The notes under the pieces: generated by a model | What the model saw: the letters and a program-made list of their open reading frames with translations, nothing else | Database searches by the model: none | Told to the model about the DNA's origin: nothing | Assembly: GCF_024763615.1 (NCBI RefSeq) | Contig: NC_077223.1 | Coordinates: forward strand, 62,930,627 to 62,994,626 | DNA length: 64,000 nt | From: Phlebotomus papatasi | Taxonomy: Eukaryota; Arthropoda; Insecta; Diptera; Psychodidae | Reading direction: 5' to 3' | In this document: in pieces, positions 21,631-33,400 of the stretch | How positions within the stretch are numbered: the stretch's first letter is position 1 | Layout: every line of letters begins with the position of its first letter | Translations under genes and position numbers: made by a program

Positions 21631-24600
21631 ATGCATTCGCCAGTGTCCTATAACAGTGAAAAGAAAATTTGGCGCGGTCCAAATAAAGTGGCATGGTTGT
21701 TCAATGAAAAAGCTAATTTGGGGAGGATTATTCTTAGTTTCCTGGCCAGAGATCCCCGAAAAGTGGCCCAGATCAGTGATAACAATGGCATAAGGATGAC
21801 CAACCGGGAACTTTCGTCGGACACTGAGAAGATTGCCGGTGGCTTGAGACGTAGGGGATGCCAAAGGGGAGATGTGGTTGGTTTTATGGCTAGGAATGGT
21901 CACAATTTAACACCAACATTGTTTGCATGTTTCCTCCTCGAAGCTCCAACTCATGCCATGGACATCCATCAAGAAGAAAGTTTGTTCATTTCGTCAAAAT
22001 CATCTTCAAAAACTTTAAGATAATATTCTCTTGGGTTTTTTCAGATGAAATCTATGGCCTGTTTAGTATCACTAAACCCAAATTCATCTTCTGTGATGAC
22101 GAGAAGATTCCCCTGGCAGAGAAGGTTGTTAAGAGATTGCACAATTCGCCCACGATTATCGTGTACGGGAGAAAAGTACCAAACTATATTCACATTGAAG
22201 ACCTAATGAGAGAAGGCGATAGTGATGAGTTAAGAAAGTGAGTAAGCAGTTAGCAAAGAATTTATGGAGTAATTCAACAATTTCTGTTTATCTCCAAGTC
22301 AAGATAAAAGTATAACCGTGGTATCACACTAGAGAATTTCACATGAAAATTTTCATGTGATTCACATCAATTGTTGCTGATATATGCCCTATTGTGCAAT
22401 TTTCTTCAAGAACTTTTAGAAATCGATTCATTTAGTGATAAAAAAGTAGACTCGAGTCACAAAAATTGGTTTAAATAGATTAAAATAGCATAAATACGAT
22501 TGATAACTAATGAGCAAATAATGAGCAAATAATGAGCAAAATTTGCTCATTACATTTGCATCTGGTACTACTTTATTGCAATCATTCGGGTAGTTTCTGC
22601 ACCACAACTCTCCCACCAGTTTATTAGTGATGAAATTGTGATTAAAAGTAGTGCCAATTTATCGTAAACGAGATGGAGAAGAAAGGGCAAAGGGCATTGA
22701 AAAAGATCGGTGAAGAGGATAAGTAAGAAAAAAGCTAAACAAAAATGTGTTCGATCTACATTTTATATTCCTTCATAAACTTCTAGGATTTCGTGGTCAA
22801 ATGAGATGGTGACCGAATTAATTGAGGCTGTACATCAGGAAACCGTAACTTGGAACTACAACTGCCGGGAATACAAAAATAGAGGCAGCCGATCTGATGG
22901 TTTTCAGGCCATTTGCGACAAAGTGAGTCACCAATCGCCGGAACTCACACCTCAGTCGGGATTTGGGTGGTATTGGCTCCCTCATTTTCGTAGTTTTCTT
23001 TTGTAGATAAGGCCCTACGATTTGAAGAAGCTGTTCAAATTCCTCCGAAGTCATTCGGAGAAAATCATTGTGTCCAAAAAAATCTCCACTTGCGATGTTG
23101 TCATAAAGATTTTCAACGAAACCATGTGAAGGTCGCGTTAAAAGCCATTCTCTCGCCCACACCCTCCTTCTTTTCCCTTTGCGGGTCCTTTTGCACAACA
23201 CAAAAGCAATGTACAGGATGAGAACTTCCTCTTCTTCACTAAAATCACACATTTTTACTTAAACGACTTAACGGTGTTATCACACTAGAAAATTTCACAT
23301 TGAAAAGTTGCTCATTAAAACTACTAGAACCACTCGAAATCGCTGATTTAGTCAGGACACATTGCTAGAATTGCTCAATGTTACGATGGCACACGGGTTG
23401 TCAGATGAGTGTTTTTGTTTTTGAAGCATTTCAGTCGTTTGAGTGAAAATGTGTAATTTTAGTGACGAAGAGGAAGTTATCCTCCTGTACACTGCTTTTG
23501 TGTCGTGCAAAAGGACCCGCCAAGCGAAAAGAAGGAGGGTGTGGGCGAGAGAATGGCTTTTAACGCGACCTTCACATGGTTTCGTTGAAAATCTTTATGA
23601 CAACATCGCAAGTGGAGATTTTTTTGGAGACAATGATTTTCTCCGGATGACTTCGGAGGAATTTGAAGAGCATCTTCAAATCGTAGGGCCTTATCTACAA
23701 AAAAAGGCGATTTGTGACTCAATTTGTCGCAAACGGATTGAAAACCATCAGATCGGCTGCCTCTATTTTTGTATTCTCGACATATTTTGTAGTCCCAAAT
23801 GACGGATTCTTGATGTATAGCTTCAATCAATTCCGCCACCATCTCATTTGACCACGAAATCCTAGAAGTTTATGAACGAATATAAAATGTAGATCGAACA
23901 CATTTTTGTTTAGCTTTTTCTTACTTATCCTCTTCACCGATCTTTTTCAATGCCTTTTGCCCTTTCTCCATCTCGTTTACGATAAATTGGCACTACTTTT
24001 AATCACAATTTCATCACTAATAAACTGGTGGGAGAGTTGTGGTGCAGAAACTACCCGAATGACTGCAATAAAGTAGTACCAGATGCAAATGTAATGAGCA
24101 AATTTTGCTCATTATTTGCTCATTAGTTATCAATCGTATTTATGCTATTTTAATCTATTTAAACCAATTTTTGTGACTCGAGTCTACTTTTTTATCACTA
24201 AATGAATCGATTTCTAAAAGTTCTTGAAGAAAATTGCACAATAGGGCATATATCAGCAACAATTGATGTGAATCACATGAAAATTTTCATGTGAAATTCT
24301 CTAGTGTGATACCACGGTAAGTCTGATATAAAACAATATCTGTTTACCTTCTAAGTCAAAGTAAAGGAATCGCCACGAACGGTACCTACGTCATAGGTAA
24401 CAACTTTTGTTCTGGGACCAATGTTCTAAACCATGGAGGAATAGTTCTAGAGCATAAAAACTATTTTTTGGAAGGAAGAATGATCAAAAGTATATGGGCG
24501 CTGGTTCATATGCATACAAATATGAGAGTAGGCACATTTTGAATTTGACTTTTGTGGTTAAAAAGTTTTCTTTAAGCTTTGTTCCCATGTCGCACTTCCG

Positions 24601-27600
24601 CTTTCTACCTCCTCTTAGAAAGGAGTTATAAAGTAAAGTGCCCCCATTTTGTATAAGGGCTATCAGAATAGGGGGTGGAGGGAGAGTGTGGTATGAATAA
24701 ATAAAAAATTTAAAACATACACTGACCCTATACCGAATTTCAAGATCACTTTAGCAGTTCTTGTGTAAATCGTTGTCAAAACAACGATTTATTGGAAGGA
24801 TAAAGGCCTTTTTACAAGGACTCCCAGCGGTTATCGTTCTGGGTCCCGGCATTTTTTTAACCTTATATCAGTATCTTCAAAATGCGCCTACCCTAAGTTG
24901 TGGTGATTCCGGGACCAGCGCCCATATAGTTTTAACCATTATCCATTACTATAATTGAATTTGAAAAGTAATATAAAAATTGATAAGTAAAAATAGGTCA
25001 ATAAAAATGCAAATATGTTACCAGCAACGTAGAAATTTGATCAGTAAAAAAGCAAATTTAGGCCAGCAGAATTTTCGGAATTAATATAAACGGACGGGAA
25101 CGGTTTTTAGCCATCCATATATTCGTGATCAGGAAGTGTCAAAACACATTCTGGCAAAGTTTGGGGCCAATCGGAGGACATGAGATTTTGTTAGGATTAT
25201 AGTAGGTGAGATTGTTAAGAATCTCACCTAATATGCAACCAGCACACCTTTTAGATCAGTAAAATTTCATGAAATCATAATTCACGTCCTTTACTTTCTC
25301 TAGAGATTTGCATAAGTGTGTCCCACGCTTTCGGACTCAAAATTATGATGGACTATACTTAATTTGATGTGATGTTTAAAACAAGAAGAAAAATGTGAAA
25401 GAGTAGGATTTACATAAGCAAAATCTGCGAGAAAAAAGGGACGTGAATTTTGACTTAATGAAACATTCACAATCTAAATCTAAAAGATGTGACGGAGCCA
25501 TTAAAATATCAATAGAAAATATCAATTTGAATAAATATTTTTATTTTTTTTATATTTCAATTTCAACTTAAGTACCTTACGAACCATATTGCTCTTTTTA
25601 CTTCTCTTGATTTGTTCCTCGTGGTTTAGATTAAAATCTTGCAGACAAATCTTTAATTTTCTTTGCAGGTTAAAAAATCTAAAAGTATTAATTCCGAAAC
25701 CAAATATTACTGTGTTATCACATTTGCACATTAAAATTTTAATATGATTCACATTAATTGTCGCTGGTGAGAGTCAAAATGTGTAATTTGTGTGTTTGAA
25801 TCTTTTTATATTCTAAATTTGATCTATTTGTTGATAAAAAGGTGGACTTGGCCCGCAAAATTTGATATAAATTGATTTATAGCATTAATGCGAAAAATTA
25901 ATACGATTTTTTCTTTGATTTTTGTAATGTGAAAAATATTTATGCTTTAGGTAAATTTAAACTTATTTTTGCAGGCCAAGTCCACTTCTTTATCAATAAA
26001 TAGAAAAACCCCAAATATTAGGTGACTCAAAGACACAAATAACATATTTGGACGCTCACAAGCGACAAATAATGTGAATCACATTAAAATTTTAATGTGC
26101 AAGTGTGATAACGCCGTTATAGGTTTAGATTATCTTTTCAATTTTTCTTTAAATCACAAGAATTATTTGAGTTTATTTTATGACTAAAAACAGCAAGAAA
26201 AGGTGTCCAAGAAAAGAAACCATTTTACAAATTGTAGGTATTTAAAGCCCTATGACTTAAGACATAAAGTTCGAAGAATAAGAGTAGTAATACGGGCTTC
26301 AGACGTTAGACATCTTAGACATAATAATAAATGGACCACTACTGGTAAAATAAAAGGATCAAATTGATCCAAATTTGATTCTTTTGCAAGGGATGGGTCA
26401 AATTAACGTTCTATTATGATAAATGAGCATTCAAAATTTGGAATTCAATCCATCCTTTGCAAAAGGATCAAATTTGGATCAATTTGATCCTTTTTATTTT
26501 TACCAGTGTCCACTAGATTCTGAAAAATCAATAAAATTGCTTGTTAGGATTACAAAACTTTCGGGAATTATGGGCTAAATCTCTGTAGACCGTTTAACGC
26601 CCACGAGATTTTATAAGCTAATACAAAATTTTATATTTTTCTTTTTTTATGAAAAATTCTTCTTGACCAAAGATATTAATTTTATATGTTTTAGATAAAA
26701 AAAATATCAGATAACATTACATCTATTGTACAGTAATAAAAATCTAATTTTTCTAATGCAGGGAGATCTACGAGGAGTCCTGCAGAGAAAGTGAAGCCAA
26801 ATATCATATAATTGTAAGCTCTTCAGGAACAACTGGACCATCTAAGGCAGTTTGTGTTCCTTACCAAACACTTCTTGTACCTCATTGGACTAAAGATATT
26901 AGCAGCACCTCAACGGAATATTTGTTCAGCTTTTGCACACTTTTCTGGTAAGAAAATCATGCTAAATTATGCTAAGAACTAAAGATTAATCAACTCAATC
27001 TTTAAGTTTGAAACATCTTATATCAAATTAATTTATATTTCCTAAAAACAATGATAGTTTAAATTCAGAATAAAACATTATTCACTTGCAATTTAAATTA
27101 TTATTATACAATTGCAATTGAATTATTTAAATTATTATTTAAATAATTATATTATTATTTAATTATTATTATTATTATGAAAGCAAGTACTTAATTAAAT
27201 TGTTTGTAAGAACAGAATTAACACGAATTGGACAGAACATATGAGATAAAGTTCTAGTCATAAATTTAATTATTTAAGTCAGTTAAATTATATAATAATT
27301 CTGTAAACCGGGTATAAAGCTTAAGATTTTTAAATTTACCAATTCTTTAAAAGTGATTAGATTAAAAATTACACTGATTTCTAAACCATTCTTTCAGGTC
27401 CGTCAGTTACCTTGTCCTCTTCATGAGCGTCTTTCAAGGCATTACACGCATCATAACTACTGAAACATTTAGTCCTGAACTATATATACATATAATCACC
27501 AAGTATAAAGTAACTCATACAATTATGTCACCGTTATTCCTGGAACATATTCTAAATTCTCCTAAATTCACATCCTCAAGCTTGTATCCCCTAAAGTATA

Positions 27601-28379
27601 TTTGGGTTGGTGGAAATATCATTTCAGAGCAATTGCTTAGGAAGTTGCTGCCCCACATTCCTAGCAAAGACCTACTGATTTCATATGGAATGTCCGAAAC
27701 TGGTGGGATATCAAGATATTTATACGACCCAACAAGGTCAGTAAACGTTGGGTTCATCGATCCTGGTATAGAAGGGATTGTTGTGGATGAGGAAGGGCGT
27801 AAATTGGGCCCTGGTGAGCAAGGAGAGATATGTTTCAAAACGCCTTATAGTTTATTTGTTAGTTATCTTATTTAGAAACTTAATTTCAGGATAATTAAGT
27901 GAATTCCTCTTTTACAGGAATACATGGGAAATCCGGAAGCTACTGCAGCTTTGAGGGATTCAGAAGGGTATCTACACACAGGGGACTTAGGGTACTACGA
28001 TGAGGATGGTTATCTTCGTATCGTGGGACGGTGCAAAGATGTGATTAAGTACTTCATGGACCATGTTTCCGGTTCAGAAATTGAAAGAGTTGTAGGGAAT
28101 CTTCCAGGAGTTTTGCAAGTGGCTGCTGTTGGGATCCCTGACGAAAAATGTTATCAACTGCCGGCAGTTGTTATAGTTAAGCAGGAAGGGGCTTCAATTG
28201 TTGAAAAAGAGGTTTCTGAAGTTGTAGCCAGAGAACTCCCTAACAGCCACAGACTCAGAGGAGGGGTATATTTTATAGATAAGTTGGCAAAAACTTATTC
28301 AGGAAAATTGAAGAAAAAAGAAATTGAAAAATATGCTAAGGAGCAGTATTTTATTATGAAGAAAAGAGAATACATTTAA
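21631..28379 (+). CDS. Luciferase / 4-coumarate-CoA-ligase-like adenylating enzyme, copy 1 (549 aa)
   Basis: Exons 21631-21979, 22045-22237, 26762-26947, 27398-27857 and 27918-28379 join in phase to 549 codons, the size of beetle luciferase. Family role: ATP activates a carboxylic acid to an acyl-adenylate, which is then thioesterified to CoA. Motifs: P-loop SSSGTTGPSK at 200-209, YGMSETGG at 339-346, TGD at 417-419, hinge GRCKDVIK at 433-440, and the C-terminal catalytic lysine in TYSGK (K526). The region matching the HHGF motif of luciferases reads FCTLFWSVSY, so bioluminescence is unlikely. The C terminus (REYI) is not an SKL-type peroxisomal signal. The start is the first ATG, conserved in copy 2. 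Intron 2 (about 4.5 kb) is inflated by Harbinger elements. The nearest family I recognise is the dipteran CG6300/CG11659-type ligases; substrate unknown. Confidence 0.88.
22673..22935 (+). pseudogene. Harbinger MADF/Myb-like DNA-binding protein, 5' part (left half)
   Basis: Exon 1 (22673-22722) encodes MEKKGQRALKKIGEED. After a 64-bp GT-AG intron, exon 2 from 22787 gives ISWSNEMVTELIEAVHQETV and then CREYKNRGSRSDGFQ. This is the start of a MADF (Myb/SANT-like) domain, the accessory protein that Harbinger transposons encode beside the nuclease. The frame is truncated at about 22935, where it meets the antisense nuclease remnant. Not functional. Confidence 0.65.
22939..23252 (-). pseudogene. 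Harbinger transposase (HARBI1-like) N-terminal remnant, left half
   Basis: From ATG at 23252, the frame gives MCDFSEEEEVLILYIAFVLC, then RRVWAREWLLTRPSHG and FLRMTSEEFEQLLQIVGPYL. This is the N-terminal region typical of PIF/Harbinger DDE nucleases (the RxxWVRxWL and F--YFRMS--F--LL motifs). The catalytic DDE core is missing. It keeps about 60 bp more of the gene than the right-half copy. Beyond the deletion point the frame runs antisense into the MADF exon. Confidence 0.7.
23449..23704 (+). pseudogene. Harbinger transposase N-terminal remnant, right half
   Basis: Begins MCNFSDEEEVILLYTAFVSC and continues with RRVWAREWLLTRPSHG and FLRMTSEEFEEHLQIVGPYL. It ends at a deletion junction after QKK, where antisense MADF sequence follows. 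It differs from the left-half copy at many residues, so the two halves come from different source elements. No catalytic core. Confidence 0.7.
23705..23971 (-). pseudogene. Harbinger MADF/Myb-like protein, 5' part (right half)
   Basis: Exon 1 (23925-23971) encodes MEKGQKALKKIGEED. Exon 2 (from about 23860 downward) gives MVAELIEAIHQESVIWDYK followed by CREYKNRGSRSDGFQ. Same gene as in the left half, with amino-acid changes and one codon fewer in exon 1. Truncated at the internal deletion. Confidence 0.65.
24321..25700. other. Ligase copy 1 intron 2, repeat-rich
   Basis: No exon seen. Inverted blocks gtatatgggcgctggttc (24489) and gaccagcgcccatatagttt (24913) suggest another DNA-element remnant. 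A short perfect palindrome ATTAGGTGAGATT / AATCTCACCTAAT-type hairpin lies at 25199-25234. Confidence 0.4.
25710..26116. mobile_element. Harbinger-type MITE, 407 bp
   Basis: Ends CTGTGTTATCACATTTGCAC and inverted CGGCGTTATCACACTTGCAC, then shared ATTAAAATTTTAAT, with TTA on both sides (25707-25709, 26117-26119). The GTTATCACA core and 3-bp TTA/TAA target match the larger Harbinger composite 1.4 kb upstream, so both may have used the same transposase. No ORF. Confidence 0.7.
26287..26640. mobile_element. MITE family M2 copy split by another MITE
   Basis: The M2 left end (aatacgggcttcagacgtta) at 26289 and its remainder (gattctgaaaaatcaataaa to gggctaaatctctgtagacc) at 26517-26602 flank a second MITE at 26341-26508. 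The nested order shows M2 inserted first. Confidence 0.5.
26341..26508. mobile_element. ACTGGTAAAA MITE, 168 bp
   Basis: Near-perfect ~58-bp inverted ends: ACTGGTAAAATAAAAGGATC on the left and inverted ACTGGTAAAAATAAAAAGGA on the right, both continuing through aaattgatccaaatttgat. The whole element could fold into one hairpin. Superfamily unassigned. Confidence 0.6.
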
Positions 28380-28563
28380 GAAAGTTTTTTGGCTCTGATT
28401 GAGTAAAAGATTGATAAAATATATTCACAAATTATATAATCTAAGCGTATGACAATAGTGAAATATTATTGTCAAATGTAATATCAAATAGTTGTAAACC
28501 ATCTTGATATCTCAGACATGGCTTAAAGATATTTCTGATTAATTTTACGTTTTTAATTAACTA

Positions 28564-28569
28564 AATAAA
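28564..28569 (+). terminator. Candidate poly(A) signal for ligase copy 1
   Basis: AATAAA about 185 bp after the stop codon, the first canonical signal downstream on the plus strand. Confidence 0.35.
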
Positions 28570-28579
28570 TGAAAATTTA

Positions 28580-30360
28580 CTGTCGAAAATTGAATGTTTT
28601 ACTTGCTACAATTTTTCTGCAAAGTTTTTATTTTCCTTTTCTTTGTTGTTTTATGATTTTAATTCTTAAAATTTATTACTAATTATTACTAAAAATTTCT
28701 ATAAATAACCTTATATCCATCGTAACGACTGTAAGATACCCATAACAAAATTCTAAATAATTAATAACTTCCGTTCTGAAGTTCCGTTCTGATTAGCCGA
28801 TTTTCGAAAGATAAACATTCTCAATCAAGTTGATAAAAATTTTTTTATAATCTTCTGTCGATTCAAAAATGTGAACACTGAATATCATGATTTATTGCTG
28901 ACTCATTAAAACATGATTTAAAAATGTAGCTATTTGTTCATCATCTGTGATCTCGCAATCAAGTTCATATGATCGGACCATTGGAGCATAGGCCAACATC
29001 GGCTCTTCGAAACATACAATCTAAAGTTTTTTTTAGACAGGGTCAATCTCATCTTTGGGAACCAGGTAATATTGATACGTTTTCTTCAATCAATCCTTTA
29101 GATATAGCCTTAAATATTTAATTAGACCTTTAAAGACTGATTCTCCGAATGAAGATCTTCAATTTTAAAGTCTTAAATTTCTTTAAAGCTTCATTCTAAA
29201 ATGTAACAGATTTCACAATAACGTAGCTAGAAATAAAAATCTCAATCACTTTAAAAATTTCTTTAATTTTTAAATTTTATTTGGAAATAGATACAGATTT
29301 TTTTTTGATTAGATTGGGCTACATGAAGCATCATTAATCTTTAACTCGGAATTGCGAAGCAAATTTGATATTTTTAAATGCTAGAGGGGTTTTAAGTGAT
29401 CTTCTAAAAATATTACTTCAAAGAACTTTTTGATAATAAAGATATTAGAGATTTTGAAACATTTTCGGCATTACTATTTCAAATCAGTTGCTTATCAATA
29501 TTTTTGGCAAAGGTTGTGCTGTTATAACTTTAACTATAAAAGCATCTCCCGTATACTTATAACATTTGTATTATCTTCACATTTAAAAAAAAAATCTCTT
29601 GAAGTTTACCATATTTCCATTCAGTGTTCTTATTTTGTTGGGGCCTGTTCTATTTTAAAAAGGCAGGTGCATTTAGAGCTAAGTCCAAGATTGTTATTGA
29701 GGTTGTGTTTTGCGAGTCTTTTTTGTATCATCCCATTTTTAATAAAATTTAAAATCAAATAATAATAAATCAAATACATTACATAGGTAAGATTTTAATT
29801 TGTGAAGGAGGCATGATATAAAATTATTATGGATACAAGATCTGATGGAATTTATAAGAAGATCAAATACCTTATATTACGCTGAATTGTTTGGCAAATT
29901 TATATGTATAATTGCAAAAAATATTTTCAAATCATAATTTTATTGACAAAAATAAAATGAGCAGAAAGAAATGATAAGCTATATGCTACCGTTTGAATTG
30001 TACATTCACATAAAGAAAAACAGTGCCTTAGCATTTCACAATCGACCAAGGAGTCTTATCAGTAATAAAATAATATTTACAGTCACATTTTTTTCATATT
30101 CTCAGATTAAAATGAGACCAACAGACAAATTTTTAAATTCCTCACAGAAAAAAATGTCCATGAACGTGGAATTAAAGGTACTTGATCTCAACAATTTCCT
30201 CTGAGTGGTTTCATAATTTCAACACAGTACAAATATTTATAAACAAATCATGGAGGGGATTAAAAAAAAATAAGTCATCTCGATAGCTTTTTGTTCTCGC
30301 AGTTATACTGTTACTGAACTTGTTGAAGTGATCAGCATTATCTTTCTGCTACTCTCAACT
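28580..30360. other. Spacer between the two ligase genes
   Basis: About 1.8 kb, AT-rich, without a recognised repeat or gene until the duplicated upstream block begins at about 30000. It marks the junction of the tandem duplication (ATG to ATG 8780 bp). Confidence 0.5.
30154..30204 (+). other. Conserved 16-codon upstream ORF, copy 2
   Basis: Reads MSMNVELKVLDLNNFL then stop, paralogous to 21124-21174. In this copy the frame extends upstream in phase to an ATG at 30112 (MRPTDKFLNSSQKK), because the A run before it is one base longer. Confidence 0.25.
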
Positions 30361-30410
30361 TCCGAGTTTCACAGATAAATCAGTGTTAAAGTGAAAGTCC
30401 GAGAGTTAAG

Positions 30411-33400
30411 ATGCATTCGCCAGTGTCCTATAACAGTGAAGAGAAAATTTGGCGCGGTCCAAATAAAGTGGCATGGTTGTTCAATGAAAAAGCTAATTTG
30501 GGGAGAATTATTCTTAGTTTCCTGGCCAGAGATCCCCGAAAAGTGGCCCAGATCAGTGATAACAATGGCATCAGGATGACCAACCGGGAACTTTCGTCGG
30601 ACACTGAGAAGATTGCCGGTGGCTTGAGACGTAGGGGATGCCAAAGGGGAGATGTAGTTGGTTTTATGGCTAGGAATGGTCACAATTTAACACCAACATT
30701 GTTTGCATGCTTCCTCCTCGAAGCTCCAACTCATGCCATGGACATCCATCAAGAAGAAAGTTTGTTCATTTCGTCAAAATTATCTTCAAAAACTTTAAGA
30801 TAATATTCTTGTGGGTTTTTTCAGATGAAATCTATGCCTTGTTTAGCATCACTAAACCTAAATTCATCTTCTGTGATGACGAGAAGATTCCCCTGGCAGA
30901 GAAGGTTGTTAAGAGATTGCACAATTCGCCCACGATTATCGTGTACGGGAGAAAAGTACCCAACTATATTCACATTGAAGACCTAATGAGAGAAGGCGAT
31001 AGTGATGAGTTAAGAAAGTGAGTAAGCAGTTAGCAAAGAATTTATAGAGTAATTCAACAATTTCTGTTTATTTCCAAGTCAAGATAAAAGTATAAGTCTG
31101 ATTTGTTTAGGTTCAGTACATAAACTTATCTTTGCACTTAATAAATCTCTATAGATTTCTTCTTTGTCTTTATGCAGGGAGATTTACGAGGAGTCCTGCA
31201 GAGAAAGTGAGGCCAAATATCATATAATTGTAAGCTCTTCAGGAACAACTGGACCATCTAAGGCAGTTTGTGTCCCTTATCAAACACTCTTGGAGCCACA
31301 TTGGACGACAAATATTAACGCTACACCAACGGATTCTCTGTTCAGCTTTTGCACACTTTTCTGGTGAGAGAAATTGTTCTTCAATGTTTTAAAAATTTTG
31401 GTGTCTATAATTATTTGAATTTGGATCATTTTATATAATGAACTTAATTGCAAAAATGAGACTAAAAATTTATCCACTTGTGATTAGATATTTGATTCTG
31501 GACAAAAAAAAATTATTACCATTAAGTCAAAGCATTCAAAATTACACAAAAAGCATATTTAAAATTTAAAGCTTTCAAAAGCTCTAGACTAGACAGTTCG
31601 TTGAACGCATTGAGGCTAAAATATTTAAGAGAATAAATACTTAATAGTTTGCCGGCAAAGCGGACTTCAGACTAGAGGTTTAGCCCAGTTTCCGAAGATC
31701 TCAAAATCCTAAATAGAACTAATTTTATTGCTTTTACAGAATTTAATAGGTCATTTCTTCTTAATAATCCAATCCTAAGTTAAATTTTTCCAAAAAATCT
31801 TGATTGTTGAAAAATTAGAGCAGTTCAGCCATATGGTTAAGTCTCATGTCTGAAGCCCGTATAATGCTTAACAGAAGAATTAAAACCCATGTCTGGAATT
31901 TCTATTCCAATTAAAATCTTTGAATTACCAAAGTGGTACTCCCTCCGTTCCGAAATAAGTCGTACGTTTGGGAAAAAATCTTGTTCCGAAATAAGTCATA
32001 CATTTGGGAAAAATTGGGATTAAGGGAAAGTTTGTTGGTAAATATTTTGTGTATCAATAATTATCTCTTGCAAGGAACTATTGCTAATGTCCAGAACTAA
32101 AATTGGGGTCCAGTCTTGATGGTATGTTGAGGAACGAATGTCTTAAAAATGTCTTATTTTTGGCGTTTTATTTTCAATCTAAAATAGGTGCAGAATGGTG
32201 AGAGATACAGATTTGGGACCTTCGTGGGACCCCCCCATAAGTTGACCCTGGGACCATTAATATGTCCTTTATTTTGCCCCCACTCCTTCCCTTCCCCTCC
32301 AAAATCATGTTTTTTGGGATTGCTCGAAAGCACGTCGTGCGATTTTTTTTCTTCAATTCTGGATATGTTTTAGAGAAACATATAAATTGTCCCAGGGTCA
32401 ACTTATGGGAGGTCCGCTGAAGTCCCAAGTCCCTATCTCTCACCATTTTGCATCCAGATATTCGTACACATAAAAAAGAAGTTCTTTTTATTGCTTATTC
32501 TTCAAAATTTGAGATATAAAAAAATGTCATATCGGTAATAACTGTTGAGTTCTACTTGTGCATACTAAAAATTTAGAACAAATTCTAGCCTGTAATGTTA
32601 ATCACGGTCCGTCTTGTAGTAATTAACTATCTACCGGAGCTCTTTAAAAAAAACGCGAAAAATGGACAACTTCAACATATCGATTCCTCAACTTACCATC
32701 GTGATAGGATCCTCATATTATCCCTGAACATGGAGGATAGTTCATACACAAGATATTTGCAAATAACAAAAACATTCTTTGAAACCATTTCTTAATCCAT
32801 AATTTCTCGCCAAACGTACGACTTATTTCGGAACGGAGGGAGTATTATTTAATGCAATAGCCCTATTAGTATTTAAAAATCACTGTAAATTGGTGCACAG
32901 CATTTTGATGAAAAATCTTAAGCAGTCATATAATTGTTAACAAAGGTAAAATAAAGCAGTTATAAAAGTATTTTGATCTTGAAATGACATTTTGAACTAC
33001 TCACTGACCAAACATATCTTTCTCTTTTTTTTTTTAAATCTTTGTTATTTGCCAATAAGACTATGTTTTAAAGGGTTAATAATTTGTAAAATTTATTATC
33101 TCAAATTTTATTTTTTTTTTAATTACAGAAGGGATCAGCGGAGTTTAAAACCGTTTTGTATAGTTTTTTTTTGTTTATGAACCATAATGAAGAAACAGAA
33201 ACGTACGAAAGACATTAGTAAATAATTTCACATTATTTTTTTCAAAGAAATCATATTCAGATTTTTCTTTTTCTTTTATTTCTTTTTTGAAATTACTCTT
33301 TTCTCACTCAAGTGAAAAATGCATTTTGTTAGTATTTTATAAATAAAACAGAAATTATTAATTACATTATTAATGAACAATGTAGTAAAAATATTTTGTT

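Larger units (their letters stand above)
22316..24317. mobile_element. Harbinger/PIF composite, two deleted copies head-to-head, 2002 bp
   Basis: Ends CCGTGGTATCACACTAGAGA and its inverted copy, with TAA on each side (22313-22315 and 24318-24320), the 3-bp target of PIF/Harbinger. The right part (23273-24317) is an internally deleted element with its own TAA and TIR (CGGTGTTATCACACTAG at 23273). The left part (22316-23269) is a second deleted copy in opposite orientation that lacks its transposase-side terminus. Each half keeps the 5' part of a MADF/Myb-like gene and of a HARBI1-like nuclease gene. It sits in intron 2 of ligase copy 1; copy 2 has the uninterrupted sequence aaaagtataagtctgat at the same point. 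Confidence 0.8.

Noticed and set aside
32174..32446. 90-codon ORF as a transposase of the Stowaway-like element
   Set aside because: Lies within the nested inverted repeat and has no DDE/D motif.
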